Positions 54,581-56,480 of a DNA stretch of 56,480 nt are shown piece after piece. Position 1 is the stretch's first letter, and every line of letters starts with the position of its first letter. The position numbers and the translations under genes were made by a program. The notes under the pieces are model-generated. The model was not told the DNA's origin. It saw only the letters and a program-made list of their open reading frames with translations, and did not search any database. Origin of the DNA: Setomelanomma holmii (Eukaryota > Ascomycota > Dothideomycetes > Pleosporales > Phaeosphaeriaceae); assembly GCA_010015745.1 (NCBI GenBank), contig ML978315.1:1-56480 (forward strand), read 5' to 3'.

Positions 54581-56480
54581 AAATTGTAAGTTGAATGAAT
54601 GATTAAGCAGTGTCCAGTATCGTATTGACCAATAATCTAGCTTTGGTAGGGAGCGAGAAGGGTGCCCCTCTTTTGTTGGGTTCTCAACTCGAAACTGGCA
54701 CCAGTCTATTCTTTATTTTCTTTGAACCAATTCGAATCATATGTTCGTCTTTCGCCAAAAATTTGGATAGCCCAATGTCGTAAAGAGTTGTGATCAGTGC
54801 GCGGAATCGTATGGATTCCAGACATGACCCAAGACACCTTTTGTAGAACAGCTATGTCCCTGTAAAATAGCGTGACCGTTTTACATTCTGATGGCAGCCA
54901 CTTTGCATTCAGGTCGAGTTCTTGCATCCCAGTGTGGAGGTCGGTCATGACGGGCTCGCTCTTCGGTCGTTTCCTCCCTCGATGTTGAGAGGTGCTTCGT
55001 CGATACATGGTACAAAGAGAGGTTAGAATGATAATGGCTGTATCTATGAGAATGGCGATGGTCACAAGGTGATAGGAAGGTGTTGATGGAGGGGCAGCCT
55101 TCAGCAACACTAGGGAGCAGCGAGACTGTGCACGTGACCATCAGCTTTCTGTCAGATTACCGTCCTCAGGGACAGGTCCGAGATTATTTTTTAAGATGCC
55201 TGATCGCCTCGATTGGAAGATCTTGATTAGAAGCACCCAGCCCTCCTAACCAGCACCCAAGTGAGGTATATGCTGACTCCATTGTGGAACCTTGTATACC
55301 TCCGTGTTGGAAGCCAGAGTTGACGAACAGTGAATGCTGGGTGAACCCTAACGGCGCTAGCCCCAATGGGAACAGCTGGTCACGTGCACGAGCGTATGCG
55401 CGTGTGCGACTCTATAGCTCTCACCTAGCTTACCTCTTTAGACAATCAATCAACCCAGTCAGTACATTCAGCCGTTGCAACGACCGTATTGATCCACCGA
55501 TACCTTTGCCGTACACTCTGGGGCCAATTGTGAGATGTTGATAAAACACTCCACAAGGAGAAAAGTCTGCGCAGCCACATAAAGCAGAGCATTTAATACC
55601 TTTACTAACCTCTACCCTTGCTTATGTGCGTATTGCGGTGGCTGTTATTAAGCTACTAGTCCTATGTCATGCTTAAGTTGCTCCTGCATGTTAGATGATG
55701 CAAATAACAACGCGAACGGTTCCTCTGCAAAAATTTGGCAGAACCACGTTTCCGCACAGGGACGTTAGGGATGCGCAAGAGGGCGCCATAGCAATTATTG
55801 GCATATGCATGCATGGCGTTCTTGTCAGCGCGTATTATCTGCCACACATTGGGCCTGGCAATATAAGGCGACCAGGGGTGACGCGACCAGATGATCGCTA
55901 GTTCCCTGTTTTAACATGCATGCTTCCTGTTTCCAGAACTCCACTTACTGTAAACAGAAGAGTTAAGGGCATTTGTGACAACCAGACAGGAGATAACAAG
56001 TTCACCTGTCCGATCCGTCAAAAGTTGTCAACCCAATTATAGTCAATTTACTGTTTTCTCCTCCCTAAAAGCGGAAAACAGTTTTGACAAAGGAGGTTGC
56101 GACCGGAATAACGATAGATACTTTCCCAATCGTGTTGCATCAGCAACTGGCGAACTTGCGTCACACAAGCGACACAGCTGATGACAAACCGATCCAGAGC
56201 CGAGCCTCTTCAGTCGAAATCCCTGATCTGGTCGGCACAGCCAGCAGCAAGAATCTAGCGTCTAAGCTTGACTCGCGACTCACCAAAGTCGTGCAACAAG
56301 AGCTTTTCTTGGATGTGTGATGTGGAAGGAGGAATGAAGGACTGAGTTGATTGTGTAGCTATGAACGAGGGAAGCTATATATACGTGTACAATGAGAGAG
56401 TGTAGGGATAGCCCTGCTAGCGTGCAACACACCCCCCCAGACTATAGTGAAGCGTAAGGCTGTAGTGTAGAGACTGAGAT
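54581..56480. other. Window end: no gene supported
   Basis: Nearly 1.9 kb. A minus-strand open frame at 54706-55110 has one membrane-like segment (TIAILIDTAIIILTSLC) but no good ATG before it. Another + frame at 56084-56320 reads partly like protein (EIPDLVGTASSKNLASKLD). Neither is convincing. A hairpin lies at about 56050-56089 (CTGTTTTC with GAAAACAG). Confidence 0.35.

Noticed and set aside
1..56480. Starship captain (DUF3435 tyrosine recombinase)
   Set aside because: No frame shows the expected recombinase pattern, so a Starship is not annotated.
1..56480. tRNA, rRNA and CRISPR features
   Set aside because: No convincing tRNA B-box context, rRNA sequence or spaced direct-repeat array was recognised; CRISPR is not expected in a fungal nuclear genome.

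Overview
The window looks like nuclear DNA of a filamentous ascomycete (Pezizomycotina, most likely Dothideomycetes; the class is inferred from gene families only). The evidence is short GT..AG introns of about 50 bp with CTAAC-like branch sites, TA-target Fot/pogo transposons, MULE and LTR remnants, HET-domain and NLR-type genes, a DUF3723 gene, and C-to-T/G-to-A nonsense changes that resemble repeat-induced point mutation (RIP).

Layout. 1-4.2 kb is repeat-rich: the tail of a pogo-like transposase, a MULE transposase with three in-frame stops, an orphan exon with a RHIM-like amyloid-signalling motif, and an LTR nested inside a copy of itself. 4.7-17 kb is ordinary gene space: an unknown coiled-coil protein, a secreted GH13 alpha-amylase with CBM20, a divergent AA13-type starch LPMO with CBM20, an unknown ORF, a small secreted protein, a 786-residue unknown protein and a secreted M14 carboxypeptidase. 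17.7-21.9 kb holds two Fot-like elements placed end to end, both degenerate. 22.6-25.3 kb is a decayed HET gene carrying a 169-bp LTR-like insert. 26-27.8 kb is an intact acidic/basic nuclear-type protein. 28.2-30.3 kb is an intact Fot-like element sitting 8 bp in front of a truncated PigL_N-like gene. 31-32.4 kb is an NLR-type gene (SesB-like hydrolase domain) that stops just before its P-loop. 32.7-34.4 kb is another pogo-like transposase. 34.7-35.7 kb is a DUF6601-type membrane gene cut by a 64-bp LTR-like insert. 36.1-39.8 kb has a small spliced gene and a broken DUF3723 gene. 40-48.5 kb is mostly intact: a PD-(D/E)XK nuclease-like protein, a kinase-like protein, a GNAT acetyltransferase and an 875-codon helical-repeat protein with one internal stop. 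50.4-54.6 kb has an intact 843-residue HET protein and a membrane protein. The last 1.9 kb shows no gene I can support.

How the parts relate. The amylase and the LPMO form a head-to-head starch-degradation pair, each with a TATA box about 90 bp before its ATG. The amyloid-motif exon, SesB-NLR fragment, PigL_N fragment, two HET genes and DUF3723 gene look like a decaying stock of fungal self/non-self recognition genes. DUF3723 and NLR genes are known passengers of Starship giant transposons, but I found no captain recombinase here, so that link is only an inference.
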